NCBI GenBank assembly: GCA_018056245.1
Contig: JAGPFZ010000019.1
Span: 1 to 35,922, forward strand
Reading direction: 5' to 3'
Length of the DNA: 35,922 nucleotides
From: Bacteroidales bacterium
GTDB taxonomy: Bacteria > Bacteroidota > Bacteroidia > Bacteroidales > VadinHA17
Below are positions 18,257 through 26,747 of the stretch, piece after piece. The position numbers and the translations under genes are program-made. Within the stretch, counting starts at the first letter, position 1. The number at the start of each line of letters is the position of its first letter. Under the pieces are notes generated by a model. The model was not told the origin of the DNA and did no database searches. It saw only the letters and a list, made by a program, of their open reading frames with translations.

Positions 18257-18286
18257 AAGCTTATTTTCTCATACAAAAATAAGCTT
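18257..18286. repeat. 11-bp perfect inverted repeat over the panC promoter
   Basis: AAGCTTATTTT (18257-18267) and AAAATAAGCTT (18276-18286) are exact reverse complements around an 8-base spacer, in the divergent region between panC and the glycogen-synthase-like gene. It covers the panC -7 element (18274-18281). An operator for a dimeric regulator is one reading. On the minus strand the right-to-left hairpin is followed by CGTTTTTG, so a weak terminator is a second reading. Confidence 0.55.
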
Positions 18287-18304
18287 ACCAAAATCATAGT
18301 ACAA
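18274..18304 (-). promoter_or_regulatory. panC: Bacteroidota-type promoter of panC operon
   Basis: On the minus strand, TTG (18304-18302), 20 bases, TATTTTTG (18281-18274): a full consensus match, giving a leader of about 90 bases before the panC ATG. Confidence 0.55.
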
Positions 18305-18335
18305 TAAAAAATACTTATTTTCAATAATTTTTTAC

Positions 18336-18343
18336 TAACTTTG
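18336..18343 (+). promoter_or_regulatory. Bacteroidota-type -7 element before the glycogen-synthase-like gene
   Basis: TAACTTTG fits TAnnTTTG and ends 36 bases before the ATG at 18380. No TTG at proper spacing, only a T-rich stretch. Confidence 0.4.
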
Positions 18344-18379
18344 CAATTCAAAAAGAAGTGAATTATCGAGGCAAGTTAG

Positions 18380-19219
18380 ATGGAAAACAAGAAGGTATTG
18401 TTCATTTCACAGGAGATTACTCCATATTTATCTGAAACAAAAATATCCAAAATTGGAAGATATCTTCCACAAGGAATTCAGGAAAAAGGGAAGGAGATAA
18501 GGACATTTATGCCTAGATATGGTTGTATAAACGAAAGACGAAATCAGCTTCATGAGGTAATACGACTTTCCGGGATGAATCTTATTATAGACGATACCGA
18601 CCATCCTTTGATTATAAAAGTAGCCTCAATACAATCGGCCAGAATGCAGGTTTATTTCATAGATAATGAAGATTATTTCCAGCGTAAATTCGTTGTTGCG
18701 GATAATACAGGCAAAGAGTTTGAGGATAATGATGAACGAGCACTGTTTTTTGCACGCGGAGTTATTGAGACGGTTAAAAAATTAAGATGGGCACCCGATA
18801 TTGTTCATTGCCACGGATGGATGACCGCCCTCGTACCTGTTTATCTCAGGGATATCTACCATGATGACCCGCTGTTCAGTAATTATAAAATTATCTATTC
18901 TGTCTATAATAATGAGTTTAAAACTCCGTTTAGAACAACGTTTGCCGATAAGCTCCGGTATGACGGAATTAACAGCGAAAACCTTAAATTAATCAAGAAA
19001 CCAGACTATATTAACATATCACGACTTGCTATCAGAAATTCCGACGGAATTATTATCGGCAGTGAAAATATAAACCCTGAACTAATGAAATATATCGAAG
19101 CATCAGGGAAACCTGTGCTTGACTATCAGGATGAATCAGTTTACATTGATGCCTATAATGAATTTTATGACAAACTTTTATCAGGAGACACAAAATTTCA
19201 GCCATCGTATCAGCTGTAA
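18380..19219 (+). CDS. Glycogen/starch-synthase-like protein, N-terminal GT-B half only
   Basis: A 279-residue protein matching only the N-terminal (GT5) half of bacterial glycogen synthase, whose full length is about 480 residues. The fold marks remain: VLFISQEITPYL at the start, IRTFMPRYG (40-48) and HCHGWMTALVPVYL (143-156). The ADP-glucose-binding KTGGL motif that should follow the first strand is replaced by ETKISKIGRYL, and the C-terminal GT-B domain that holds most of the nucleotide site is absent. Catalysis as a glycogen synthase is therefore unlikely. Similar short forms are common in Bacteroidales beside panC, so this looks like a conserved family rather than a fresh truncation. The next gene overlaps its 3' end. 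Confidence 0.75.
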   Translation: MENKKVLFISQEITPYLSETKISKIGRYLPQGIQEKGKEIRTFMPRYGCINERRNQLHEVIRLSGMNLIIDDTDHPLIIKVASIQSARMQVYFIDNEDYFQRKFVVADNTGKEFEDNDERALFFARGVIETVKKLRWAPDIVHCHGWMTALVPVYLRDIYHDDPLFSNYKIIYSVYNNEFKTPFRTTFADKLRYDGINSENLKLIKKPDYINISRLAIRNSDGIIIGSENINPELMKYIEASGKPVLDYQDESVYIDAYNEFYDKLLSGDTKFQPSYQL

Positions 19220-20525
19220 ATTTTTTAATTACTTTATTTCCGGAATAATATTCATACTTTTGATTTCATTGAGTTCCTGCAGTGAAAAAGCAATTATAGC
19301 AGGTATTGAATTACTGCCCGATAGTGATTTTTTTAAAATATCTTCCACCGATACTATAAAAGTGGAATCTTTTACCGAATATCGCGACAGTGTACCATCT
19401 ATGAACAAAACTTATTCTTATCTGGGAGGGCTTTATGACCCATATTTCGGCAATGTGTCGTCCGATTTTGTAGCCCAGTTGAGACTTACACAGAGATGGC
19501 CAAGCGGTGGAGTTTCATTTACAGTTGATTCTGTACAACTTTATCTCCATATTGAAGGGGCTAAAGGCCAAATAAATGTTAATCAAACAATAAGCCTTTA
19601 TGAAATATCTGAAAAGCTCAGTTCCGATTCAACTTATTATTCTACAAGAGATCCTCATGTGATAAATGACCTCGGCACTTACTCTCTTCCGGTTATCGAG
19701 AAGGATACGATTCAAGACCTTATAATTAATCTACCTGTTTCTCTGGGAGAATATCTTACTCGGGATACTGCGAGACTCATTCAGGGAAGCATTGAAAATG
19801 ACTTCCGTAGTTTTTTCAAAGGTATTTATGTTACAGTAAGTGAAAGTGTTAGTCAGGGAGGTAAAGGAGTTATCAATGGCGGCCCACGGCTTCTTATTCT
19901 TTCGTTCGACCCCGATAGCTATTATATACCTTTTGTAATCACAGTATTTTATCATACCGCCTCAAGCTCAAATCTTTCTTATAGTTTCATAATAAACAAC
20001 AATAGTGTAAGATATAACAGATACTATCACGATTTTAGCACTGCCCAACCTGAAAAAAGAATTAAACATATAAACGACGGATATAAAGATACTCTGAGCT
20101 ATTTACAATCGTTTTATGGAGTATATACAAAAATAAGATTCCCAAGCCTTTCATCTTTTCGCGATTCTATGCCAGTGTCAGTTAATAAAGCAACAATTAC
20201 TATACCAGTTTATATTGATGGCGATATCTACCAAAGTTCCTCAATACCCTCATTTATCTTCCTTGTATATAAAAACTCCGAAGGTTATACATACATAGTT
20301 CCGGATTACTATATGAGTAATACATTCTATAACGGCTCTTTGAATACGACAACACTCAAGTTTACTTTCAATATAGCATCGTTCGCACAATATTATCTGG
20401 AAGGTAAAATTCCTGAACCCGAACTTACACTATCTCTTAGCGATTTAGAATACAGAAATTTAATTCTTAAAGCAAATAATATTTCCTCCCCTGTAAAATT
20501 TGAAATTGCCTATTCCCGTTATTAA
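19167..20525 (+). CDS. DUF4270 family lipoprotein
   Basis: A predicted lipoprotein of the DUF4270 family, about 452 residues, function unknown. The frame is open from 19119, but ATG 19167 gives the most sensible start; it overlaps the end of the upstream gene by 53 bases. The N-region is long, then a hydrophobic stretch (ISGIIFILLISL) ends in a lipobox SLSSC, with Cys at residue 38 from this start. The body is beta-rich: SYLGGLYDPYFGNVSSDF and FTVDSVQLYL are the family's early blocks, followed by many Ser/Thr/Tyr-rich strands. In Bacteroidales it typically lies between the short glycogen-synthase-like gene and glmS, as here. A surface or outer-membrane role is inferred from the lipidation only. 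Confidence 0.75.
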   Translation: MTNFYQETQNFSHRISCKFFNYFISGIIFILLISLSSCSEKAIIAGIELLPDSDFFKISSTDTIKVESFTEYRDSVPSMNKTYSYLGGLYDPYFGNVSSDFVAQLRLTQRWPSGGVSFTVDSVQLYLHIEGAKGQINVNQTISLYEISEKLSSDSTYYSTRDPHVINDLGTYSLPVIEKDTIQDLIINLPVSLGEYLTRDTARLIQGSIENDFRSFFKGIYVTVSESVSQGGKGVINGGPRLLILSFDPDSYYIPFVITVFYHTASSSNLSYSFIINNNSVRYNRYYHDFSTAQPEKRIKHINDGYKDTLSYLQSFYGVYTKIRFPSLSSFRDSMPVSVNKATITIPVYIDGDIYQSSSIPSFIFLVYKNSEGYTYIVPDYYMSNTFYNGSLNTTTLKFTFNIASFAQYYLEGKIPEPELTLSLSDLEYRNLILKANNISSPVKFEIAYSRY

Positions 20526-20565
20526 TAATATTTTTTAATCATTATTTTTGGTTTTTTAACAAGTC

Positions 20566-21259
20566 ATACTTATAGGTTATATTGGCTCGCGGAACGCAAA
20601 AGACATTATTATTAACGGCTTGAAAAGGCTTGAATACCGTGGGTATGATTCGGCTGGTATTGCTCTTTTTAACGGTGAAGCAGGAATATTTAAATGCAAA
20701 GGCAGGGTAAAAGAGCTCGAAAATATTGTAAATCACTCGTGCTTCAACAGCAATATGGGAAGTTGAGAAAACACTTGAAATAAACAATCAGACGCTGGAA
20801 GTGGCTAAAATAATTAAGAATTCACGTAACGCATTATATCTCTGCAGAGGCTATCTTTTCCCTGTCGCACCTGAAGGAGCACTGAAATTGAAAGAAATAT
20901 CATATATCCATGCCGAGGGTTACCCTGCTGCCGAAATGAAACACGGACCCATAGCACTTGTTGATGAAAACATGCCGGTGGTCATTGCTGCGACAAAAGA
21001 TAATACTTACGATAAAATAATAAACAACATACAGGAAATAAAAGCAAGAAAAGGAAAAATAATTGATATTATTTCGGAAGGTGATGGACAGATTGGTAAA
21101 ATTGCCGACCATGTGCTTGAAGTACTGGAAATAATGCCAGTTTTTTCAGGAATTCTTGCAGTTATCCCTCTTCAGCTTCTTTCATATCATGTCGCTGTCC
21201 TGAGGGGCTGCAACGTTGACCAGCCACGAAACCATGCAAAATCCGTAACAGTCGAATAA
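20566..21259 (+). pseudogene. glmS: glmS remnant: glucosamine-6-phosphate synthase with start and central part deleted
   Basis: Two fragments of GlmS (normally about 610 residues) remain in different frames. The first (20575-20766) reads [19 protein letters not shown] then [13 protein letters not shown], the glutaminase N-terminus. It lacks the MCGIV start with catalytic Cys, has a stop just upstream, and ends at TGA 20764. The second (from about 20732 to 21259) reads NALYLCRGYLFPVAPEGALK, EGYPAAEMKHGPIAL and VDQPRNHAKSVTVE, the end of the second sugar-isomerase (SIS) domain. Roughly 385 codons are missing at a junction near 20760, with a frame change. A GTG at 20801 could still open a 152-residue SIS fragment, but no function is expected. 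The place is the normal one for glmS, between DUF4270 and DUF4954, so decay in situ is inferred. Confidence 0.9.
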
Positions 21260-21340
21260 AAATTAAAATATTTTTTCTTAATAATTAAAACCCAATAATG
21301 AAAATATAGTCTGAACAATAATAATTATTGCTTTTAAACA

Positions 21341-23326
21341 ATGAATTACAGACAGTTAACTGAAAATGAAATAGACATACTTACAAACAACGGATGCACA
21401 GCTTCTGAATGGAATAATATCGAGGTTAAAGAGGGCTTCAATCCTTTGCGATGCAGAAATGTACGGTTTTCAGGCAAGGTAAAAATCGGATTGTTTGAAA
21501 AAAATTATATTGACGATTCAGGAGTAACAATTATCTCCGGCATCTCAAATGCAATAATTCATAACTGCACAATAGGTGACAATGTTTGCATTTACAATGT
21601 TCATGATTATATCGCCAATTACAATATAGCTGATAATGTTGTAATACGAAACTGCGGAAGGATACATCTGGAAGGTGTTTCTACTTTCGGCAACGGTACC
21701 GAAGTGGCAGTGATGAATGAGACAGGCGGTAGAAGTGTGAAGATATGGGACAAACTTTCGTCTCATCTTGCCTATATTTATACACTTTACCGACATCGTA
21801 AACCCGTTATTGATAAAATAAACGACCTCATAGAAAAATATTCTTCTTCAATTAAATCTGATACAGGTTATATAGGCGAGGGAACAAAGATTTTCAATTG
21901 CGGCCACATACGAAATGTAAAAATCGGCCCATTTTCACACATCGAGGGAGCTCTTAGCCTTAATGAAGGATCGGTAAACAGCAATTCATCTGCTCCTGTT
22001 TTCCTTGGCCCTGGTATAATCATGGATCATTTCATTGTTTGTTCTGATTCGGTTATCTCTGAATCTGCAATGGTCGAGAGATGCTTTATCGGTCAGGGAT
22101 GCATACTGGCAAAACACTTTTCGGCACATGATTCTCTTTTTTTTGCGAACTGCCAGGGATATCACGGCGAAGTATTCTCAGTGTTTGCTGGCCCTTACAC
22201 CGTCACTCATCATAAATCCACACTACTTATTGCCGGAATATTTTCTTTTATGAATGCAGGAAGCGGCTCAAACCAGAGTAATCACATGTACAAGCTGGGA
22301 CCGGTTCATCAAGGTATAATTGAACGCGGCACAAAGACTGCAAGCGACTCATACCTTCTCTGGCCATCACATATTGGCCCATTTAGCCTTGTGGCAGGTC
22401 ATCACATGAAGAATATCAATTCTTCAATGTTCCCCTTTTCTTATGTGGTAGAAAAAAAAGGCGAGAGCGTAATTTATCCTGCCATAAACTTGCGAAATGT
22501 AGGAATTGCCAGGGATTCAGTCAAATGGCCCCAACGCGACAGAAGAAAAAACGGAGAAAATATTGATTTACTGAACTTCAATGCCTTTACTCCTTTTACT
22601 GTCAGCCGAATGATAAAAGGAAAATCCATTCTGGAAGAAATAAAAAATAACAGCTCTCCAAACGAAGAATATTATATTGAAAATGCTAAGATAAGCCGAT
22701 CGTCTGTTGAAAACGGAATAAATCTGTATAATTCGGGAATTTACAGATATATAGGAAAGAAAGTCCTGAAAAGACTTGCAGGAAAACATATTGAAAGCAA
22801 CGAAGACCTGGTACGACTTCTTACTCCTGTCGGCTCAATAGGGCAGGAAGAATGGATTGACCTTTCAGGGCTAATTGTTCCGCGGAGTAAGGTTAAGGAG
22901 CTATTGAGTAATATAGAATCAGACAGATTCGAATCGTTGCAGGATATTTCTGATTACATATCTACATTCGCAGAAAGCTATGATGAATGGGAATGGTCGT
23001 GGCTGGCATGGCAACTTGAAGAATTGATTCGGAAAACCGTAAATTCATTTAATGCTACCGATATAATTGAATTTATAGAGAAGTGGCAGGAAAGCGCGAC
23101 AGATATTTACGAAAAGATGCTCGATGATGCACGAAAAGAATTTTCACATTGCTCCATGACAGGTTTCGGAGCAGATTTTGGAGAAGAAGAAAAGATAACT
23201 GATTATGAATATGTAAGAGGAAATTTCAATTCGAACTCTTTTGTCAGAATGATAATTGAAGAATTCCAAAACGATCTTTCACTTGCCAGAGAAATAAAAC
23301 ATGTTCTTAAAAATATACAACGTTGA
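21341..23326 (+). CDS. DUF4954 family protein (left-handed beta-helix type)
   Basis: A 661-residue protein matching the DUF4954 family of Bacteroidota, whose activity is not known to me. The first 400 residues show irregular hexapeptide-like repeats (NAIIHNCTIGDNVCIYNV, NIADNVVIRNCGRI, FNCGHIRNVKIGPFSHIEGA). These resemble the left-handed beta-helix of sugar nucleotidyl- and acyltransferases. GPYTVTHHKSTLLIAG and NQSNHMYKLGPVHQG are conserved-looking blocks in the middle. The C-terminal third is helical and acidic, with no signal peptide, so it is probably cytoplasmic. Its usual neighbour is glmS, which hints at hexosamine or sugar-phosphate metabolism; that is inference from context. Confidence 0.75.
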   Translation: MNYRQLTENEIDILTNNGCTASEWNNIEVKEGFNPLRCRNVRFSGKVKIGLFEKNYIDDSGVTIISGISNAIIHNCTIGDNVCIYNVHDYIANYNIADNVVIRNCGRIHLEGVSTFGNGTEVAVMNETGGRSVKIWDKLSSHLAYIYTLYRHRKPVIDKINDLIEKYSSSIKSDTGYIGEGTKIFNCGHIRNVKIGPFSHIEGALSLNEGSVNSNSSAPVFLGPGIIMDHFIVCSDSVISESAMVERCFIGQGCILAKHFSAHDSLFFANCQGYHGEVFSVFAGPYTVTHHKSTLLIAGIFSFMNAGSGSNQSNHMYKLGPVHQGIIERGTKTASDSYLLWPSHIGPFSLVAGHHMKNINSSMFPFSYVVEKKGESVIYPAINLRNVGIARDSVKWPQRDRRKNGENIDLLNFNAFTPFTVSRMIKGKSILEEIKNNSSPNEEYYIENAKISRSSVENGINLYNSGIYRYIGKKVLKRLAGKHIESNEDLVRLLTPVGSIGQEEWIDLSGLIVPRSKVKELLSNIESDRFESLQDISDYISTFAESYDEWEWSWLAWQLEELIRKTVNSFNATDIIEFIEKWQESATDIYEKMLDDARKEFSHCSMTGFGADFGEEEKITDYEYVRGNFNSNSFVRMIIEEFQNDLSLAREIKHVLKNIQR

Positions 23327-23365
23327 AAATTATTGAAGCAGTCTGAACGAATAAAATTACTGCAG

Positions 23366-24427
23366 TTATCTGTTTAAATACATTCTTTCATAATACTTCT
23401 CGTATTCTCCTGATAAAACATTTTCGAGCCATTTTGTATTGGAGAGATACCAGTCTACAGTTTTTTCCAGTCCCTCCTCAAATCCAGTTGAAGGTTCCCA
23501 TCCAAGTTCTTTGCGAAGTTTCGAAGAGTCAATCGCATATCGGAGGTCGTGCCCGGGCCTGTCTTTTACAAATGTTATAAGTTTCTCCGATGCCCCGGGA
23601 GATCTGCCGAGTTTCATATCCATAATACGACATAGCAACCTAACCAGTTCTATGTTTTTCCATTCGTTGTTTCCGCCGATATTATAAGTTTCGCCTGGCC
23701 TGCCGTGATGAAATATAAGGTCTATGGCATTTACATGATCCTCAACATAAAGCCAGTCGCGTATATTTTCTCCCTTGCCGTAAACCGGCAGAGGTTTATT
23801 GTTTTTGATATTGTTAATTAAAAGAGGAATAAGTTTTTCAGGAAATTGGTTTGGACCATAATTGTTTGAGCAGTTTGAAATGACAACAGGTATCTTGTAA
23901 GTATTGAAATATGCTCTGACAAAATGATCCGAACTTGCTTTTGAGGCCGAATAGGGGCTCTTTGGTTCATAAGGTGTTTCTTCTGTAAACCGCCCTTCCT
24001 TTTCAAGTGAGCCGTAAACCTCATCGGTTGATATATGATAAAAGAGCTTTCCGTCAAAATTTTCTGACCATAATGAAAGTGCAGCATTAAGAAGATTTAC
24101 CGTACCTACAACATTTGTCATTACGAAATCCTCCGGATTTTCAATTGACCTGTCAACATGTGATTCGGCAGCAAGATGAATAACTCCGTCAAAGCCATAC
24201 TGCCTGAAAAGTTCATTTATTGTCTTATTATCGGTAATATCTGCTTTTTCAAATCTGTAGTTTGTAAAGTTTTCAATGTCAGTAAGGTTTTCAAGGTTTC
24301 CAGCATACGTTAGTTTATCCACATTAACAATCAAATATCCAGGGTATTTGAGCACAAAATGCCTCACCACATGAGAACCGATAAATCCTGCACCACCTGT
24401 GATCAGTATAGCCCTGCTTATTTTCAT
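23366..24427 (-). CDS. rfbB: dTDP-glucose 4,6-dehydratase
   Basis: Converts dTDP-glucose to dTDP-4-keto-6-deoxyglucose, the precursor of rhamnose and other deoxysugars. An extended SDR enzyme, 353 residues from ATG 24427. The open frame starts earlier at 24460, but 24427 places the start in an ATGA overlap with the galE stop. Motifs: NAD-binding GGAGFIGSH at the N-terminus, HLAAESHVDRSI, the active-site STDEVYG (Thr-Asp-Glu), YSASKASSD (YxxxK), NNYGPNQFPEKLIPL and GENIRDWLYVEDH. It is the last gene of the sugar operon; rmlA, rmlC and rmlD are not in the window. Confidence 0.95.
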   Translation of the reverse strand: MKISRAILITGGAGFIGSHVVRHFVLKYPGYLIVNVDKLTYAGNLENLTDIENFTNYRFEKADITDNKTINELFRQYGFDGVIHLAAESHVDRSIENPEDFVMTNVVGTVNLLNAALSLWSENFDGKLFYHISTDEVYGSLEKEGRFTEETPYEPKSPYSASKASSDHFVRAYFNTYKIPVVISNCSNNYGPNQFPEKLIPLLINNIKNNKPLPVYGKGENIRDWLYVEDHVNAIDLIFHHGRPGETYNIGGNNEWKNIELVRLLCRIMDMKLGRSPGASEKLITFVKDRPGHDLRYAIDSSKLRKELGWEPSTGFEEGLEKTVDWYLSNTKWLENVLSGEYEKYYERMYLNR

Positions 24428-25449
24428 TGCATTTTCCTTAGATTTTTTTCCCATTCCCATGCTGATTTTAAAGCATCATCTAGAGAATATGAAGCTCTCC
24501 AGCCAAATTCCCTGTTTGATAATGAAGGATCGGCCCATATCTTTTCTATATCACCAGGTCTGCGCCCGGTTATCGTATATTTTAGCTTAATTCCCGAGAC
24601 TCTCTCGAATGACTGAATGATTTCAAAAACTGAAACGCCTTTGCCGGTTCCAATATTGAATACTTCGTATTTATTTTTGTTTTTACTTTCGAGGAGCCTT
24701 TCCAGAGCCTTCACATGGGCCTGTGCAAGATCCATAATATGAATGTAATCTCTTATGCACGAGCCGTCGGGAGTATTATAGTCGTCTCCAAAGACTTTAA
24801 GCTCATCTCTCAATCCTATTGCAGTTTGCGTAATAAAAGGCACCAGATTTTCCGGTACTCCACGTGGAAGCTCTCCTATCAGGGCTGATGGATGAGCGCC
24901 AATCGGATTGAAATATCTTAAAGAGATAGCCGTTATTCCGTTGGCAAAAACAGTATCTCTTATTATGTCCTCACATATCTTTTTCGTATTGCCGTAAGGT
25001 GAAGTGGCAGGTTTAATCGGTGCATCTTCGGTAACCGGCAGTACATCGGGTTGCCCGTAAACAGTGCATGACGATGAGAAAACCAACGGAGCGACACCAT
25101 GTTTCCTCATCATTTCCAGCAGGTTAATAGTTGAAAGGATATTGTTCCGGTAGTATTCAAGTGGTTTCCTGACCGATTCACTTACTGCCTTGAAAGCCGC
25201 AAAATGAATAACTGCTTTTATATCAGTATGCCTTGAGAAAAAATCGTCGAGCCTGTCGCTGTCACAAAGGTCGAATACTTCAAGAACAGGTGTTATACCC
25301 GTAATCATTCCTATTCGGTCGTTTATCCATGCTTCCGAATTACAAAGATTATCAATTGAAACAACTTCAAATCCCTTTTCAATCAGTTCAACTGCAGTAT
25401 GTGAACCGATATATCCTGTTCCTCCGGTTACAAGTACTTTAGGTTTCAT
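24424..25449 (-). CDS. galE: UDP-glucose 4-epimerase
   Basis: Interconverts UDP-glucose and UDP-galactose, possibly also their N-acetylated forms. The 341-residue extended SDR shows GGTGYIGSH at the N-terminus, IHFAAFKAVSESV, SSSCTVYGQPD and the catalytic YxxxK as YGNTK, followed by LRYFNPIGAHPS and GSCIRDYIHIMDLA, all typical of GalE. It starts one base after the wbpA stop and overlaps rfbB by four bases, so it is tightly embedded in the nucleotide-sugar operon. Confidence 0.95.
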   Translation of the reverse strand: MKPKVLVTGGTGYIGSHTAVELIEKGFEVVSIDNLCNSEAWINDRIGMITGITPVLEVFDLCDSDRLDDFFSRHTDIKAVIHFAAFKAVSESVRKPLEYYRNNILSTINLLEMMRKHGVAPLVFSSSCTVYGQPDVLPVTEDAPIKPATSPYGNTKKICEDIIRDTVFANGITAISLRYFNPIGAHPSALIGELPRGVPENLVPFITQTAIGLRDELKVFGDDYNTPDGSCIRDYIHIMDLAQAHVKALERLLESKNKNKYEVFNIGTGKGVSVFEIIQSFERVSGIKLKYTITGRRPGDIEKIWADPSLSNREFGWRASYSLDDALKSAWEWEKNLRKMQ

Positions 25450-25450
25450 T

Positions 25451-26743
25451 CTAAAGGCTCCAGTAATTTAAGTTTTTTATTTTCCCCCTGTAAATTCCCT
25501 TAACATCTACCAGCACTCCACCTGGTACGAGGAGAGATGAAAAATAATCTTCATCAAGGTTAACATATTCTTTATGGTTTACTGCAACAACCACAGCATC
25601 ATAAGGTCCTGACGGTTCTTTTTTCAAATCGAGCCCATATTCCTGTTTGATTTCAAGTGGATCGGCTCCCGGGTCTATAACTTCAACCGTTGCACCGAAA
25701 TCAGCCATTTCATCAACCATATCAACCACTTTGGAATTCCGGATATCGGTAACATTTTCTTTGAAAGTAATCCCCATCACAAGTATCTTTGCATCACGTG
25801 GATTTTTCTCGGTGGAGATGATCTTTTTTATAGTCTGCTTACCAACATACCTTCCCATACTGTCGTTGACAAATCTTCCTGAATCAATCATCTGTGGATG
25901 GTAGCCAAGCTCCTTGGCTTTGTAAGAGAGGTAGTAAGGGTCAACTCCTATGCAATGCCCGCCTACAAGACCTGGCTGGAAATTGAGGAAATTCCATTTC
26001 GTGCCAGCTGCTTCGAGAACTTCATAGGTATTAATGCCCATCCTGTTGAATATAATCGAAAGTTCGTTCATAAAAGCGATGTTTATATCGCGTTGTGTGT
26101 TTTCAATTATCTTAGCCGACTCAGCAACTTTTATCGAGCCAGCCCTGTAAACCCCGGCATCAATAATAAGCTCGTATGTTTTTGCAATTTCTTCAGCCGA
26201 TTCTGCATCACATCCGCTTGTTATTTTTACAATCTTCTTAAGAGTATGATTCTTATCTCCCGGATTGATTCTTTCAGGTGAAAAGCCTACTTTAAAATCA
26301 TCGCGATATCTCAATCCGGAGAATCGTTCAAGAATCGGAACACAATCTTCTTCAGTGCAACCCGGATAAACTGTTGATTCATACACGACATAATCTCCTT
26401 TTTTGAGTACACGTCCTACAGTTTCAGTTGCCTTTTTCAAAGGCTCGAGATCTGGAAGGTTATGTCTGTCAATAGGAGTTGGTACTGCAATAATATGGAA
26501 TGATGCATTTCTGAGGTCATCTGAGTTGCTGGTAAAAGTAATATCGCAACCATTAAACTCTTCATGAGAAAGTTCGCCGGCAGGGTCAATACCCTGTTTC
26601 ATAAGTTCGATACGATTTTGTTTTATATCGAAACCTATCACATTCAGTTTTTTAGCAAATGCAAGGGCAATAGGAAGTCCGACATATCCTAACCCGATAA
26701 CCGATAAACTTGTTTTATTATTTATTAATCTGTTATATATCAT
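25451..26743 (-). CDS. wbpA: UDP-N-acetylhexosamine 6-dehydrogenase (WbpA/WbpO/TviB type)
   Basis: Oxidises the C6 of a UDP-N-acetylhexosamine to the uronic acid, NAD-dependent. The 430-residue protein has the Rossmann motif VIGLGYVGLP (residues about 16-25), VAVPTPID, YESTVYPGCTEED, GFSPERINPGDK, the central AESAKIIENTQRD, and the catalytic Cys in GGHCIGVDPYYL. The NPGDKNHT stretch and PTPID place it with the WbpA/WbpO/TviB group rather than UDP-glucose dehydrogenases. Whether it prefers GlcNAc or GalNAc is not decidable from sequence alone, but the wbpB-wbpD-wbpE neighbours point to UDP-GlcNAc. It lies four bases after the wbpB stop. Confidence 0.88.
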   Translation of the reverse strand: MIYNRLINNKTSLSVIGLGYVGLPIALAFAKKLNVIGFDIKQNRIELMKQGIDPAGELSHEEFNGCDITFTSNSDDLRNASFHIIAVPTPIDRHNLPDLEPLKKATETVGRVLKKGDYVVYESTVYPGCTEEDCVPILERFSGLRYRDDFKVGFSPERINPGDKNHTLKKIVKITSGCDAESAEEIAKTYELIIDAGVYRAGSIKVAESAKIIENTQRDINIAFMNELSIIFNRMGINTYEVLEAAGTKWNFLNFQPGLVGGHCIGVDPYYLSYKAKELGYHPQMIDSGRFVNDSMGRYVGKQTIKKIISTEKNPRDAKILVMGITFKENVTDIRNSKVVDMVDEMADFGATVEVIDPGADPLEIKQEYGLDLKKEPSGPYDAVVVAVNHKEYVNLDEDYFSSLLVPGGVLVDVKGIYRGKIKNLNYWSL

Positions 26744-26747
26744 ATAC

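Noticed and set aside
18380-19219. Recent frameshift or truncation of a full glycogen synthase
   Set aside because: No trace of the C-terminal GT-B domain follows in any frame; the next sequence is a DUF4270 gene that overlaps the stop, and the short form fits a family seen in relatives.
20801-21259. A free-standing 152-residue SIS-domain gene starting at GTG 20801
   Set aside because: The sequence continues GlmS homology upstream of the GTG, and the GlmS N-terminus lies just before it in another frame, so a deletion remnant explains both pieces better than a new gene.
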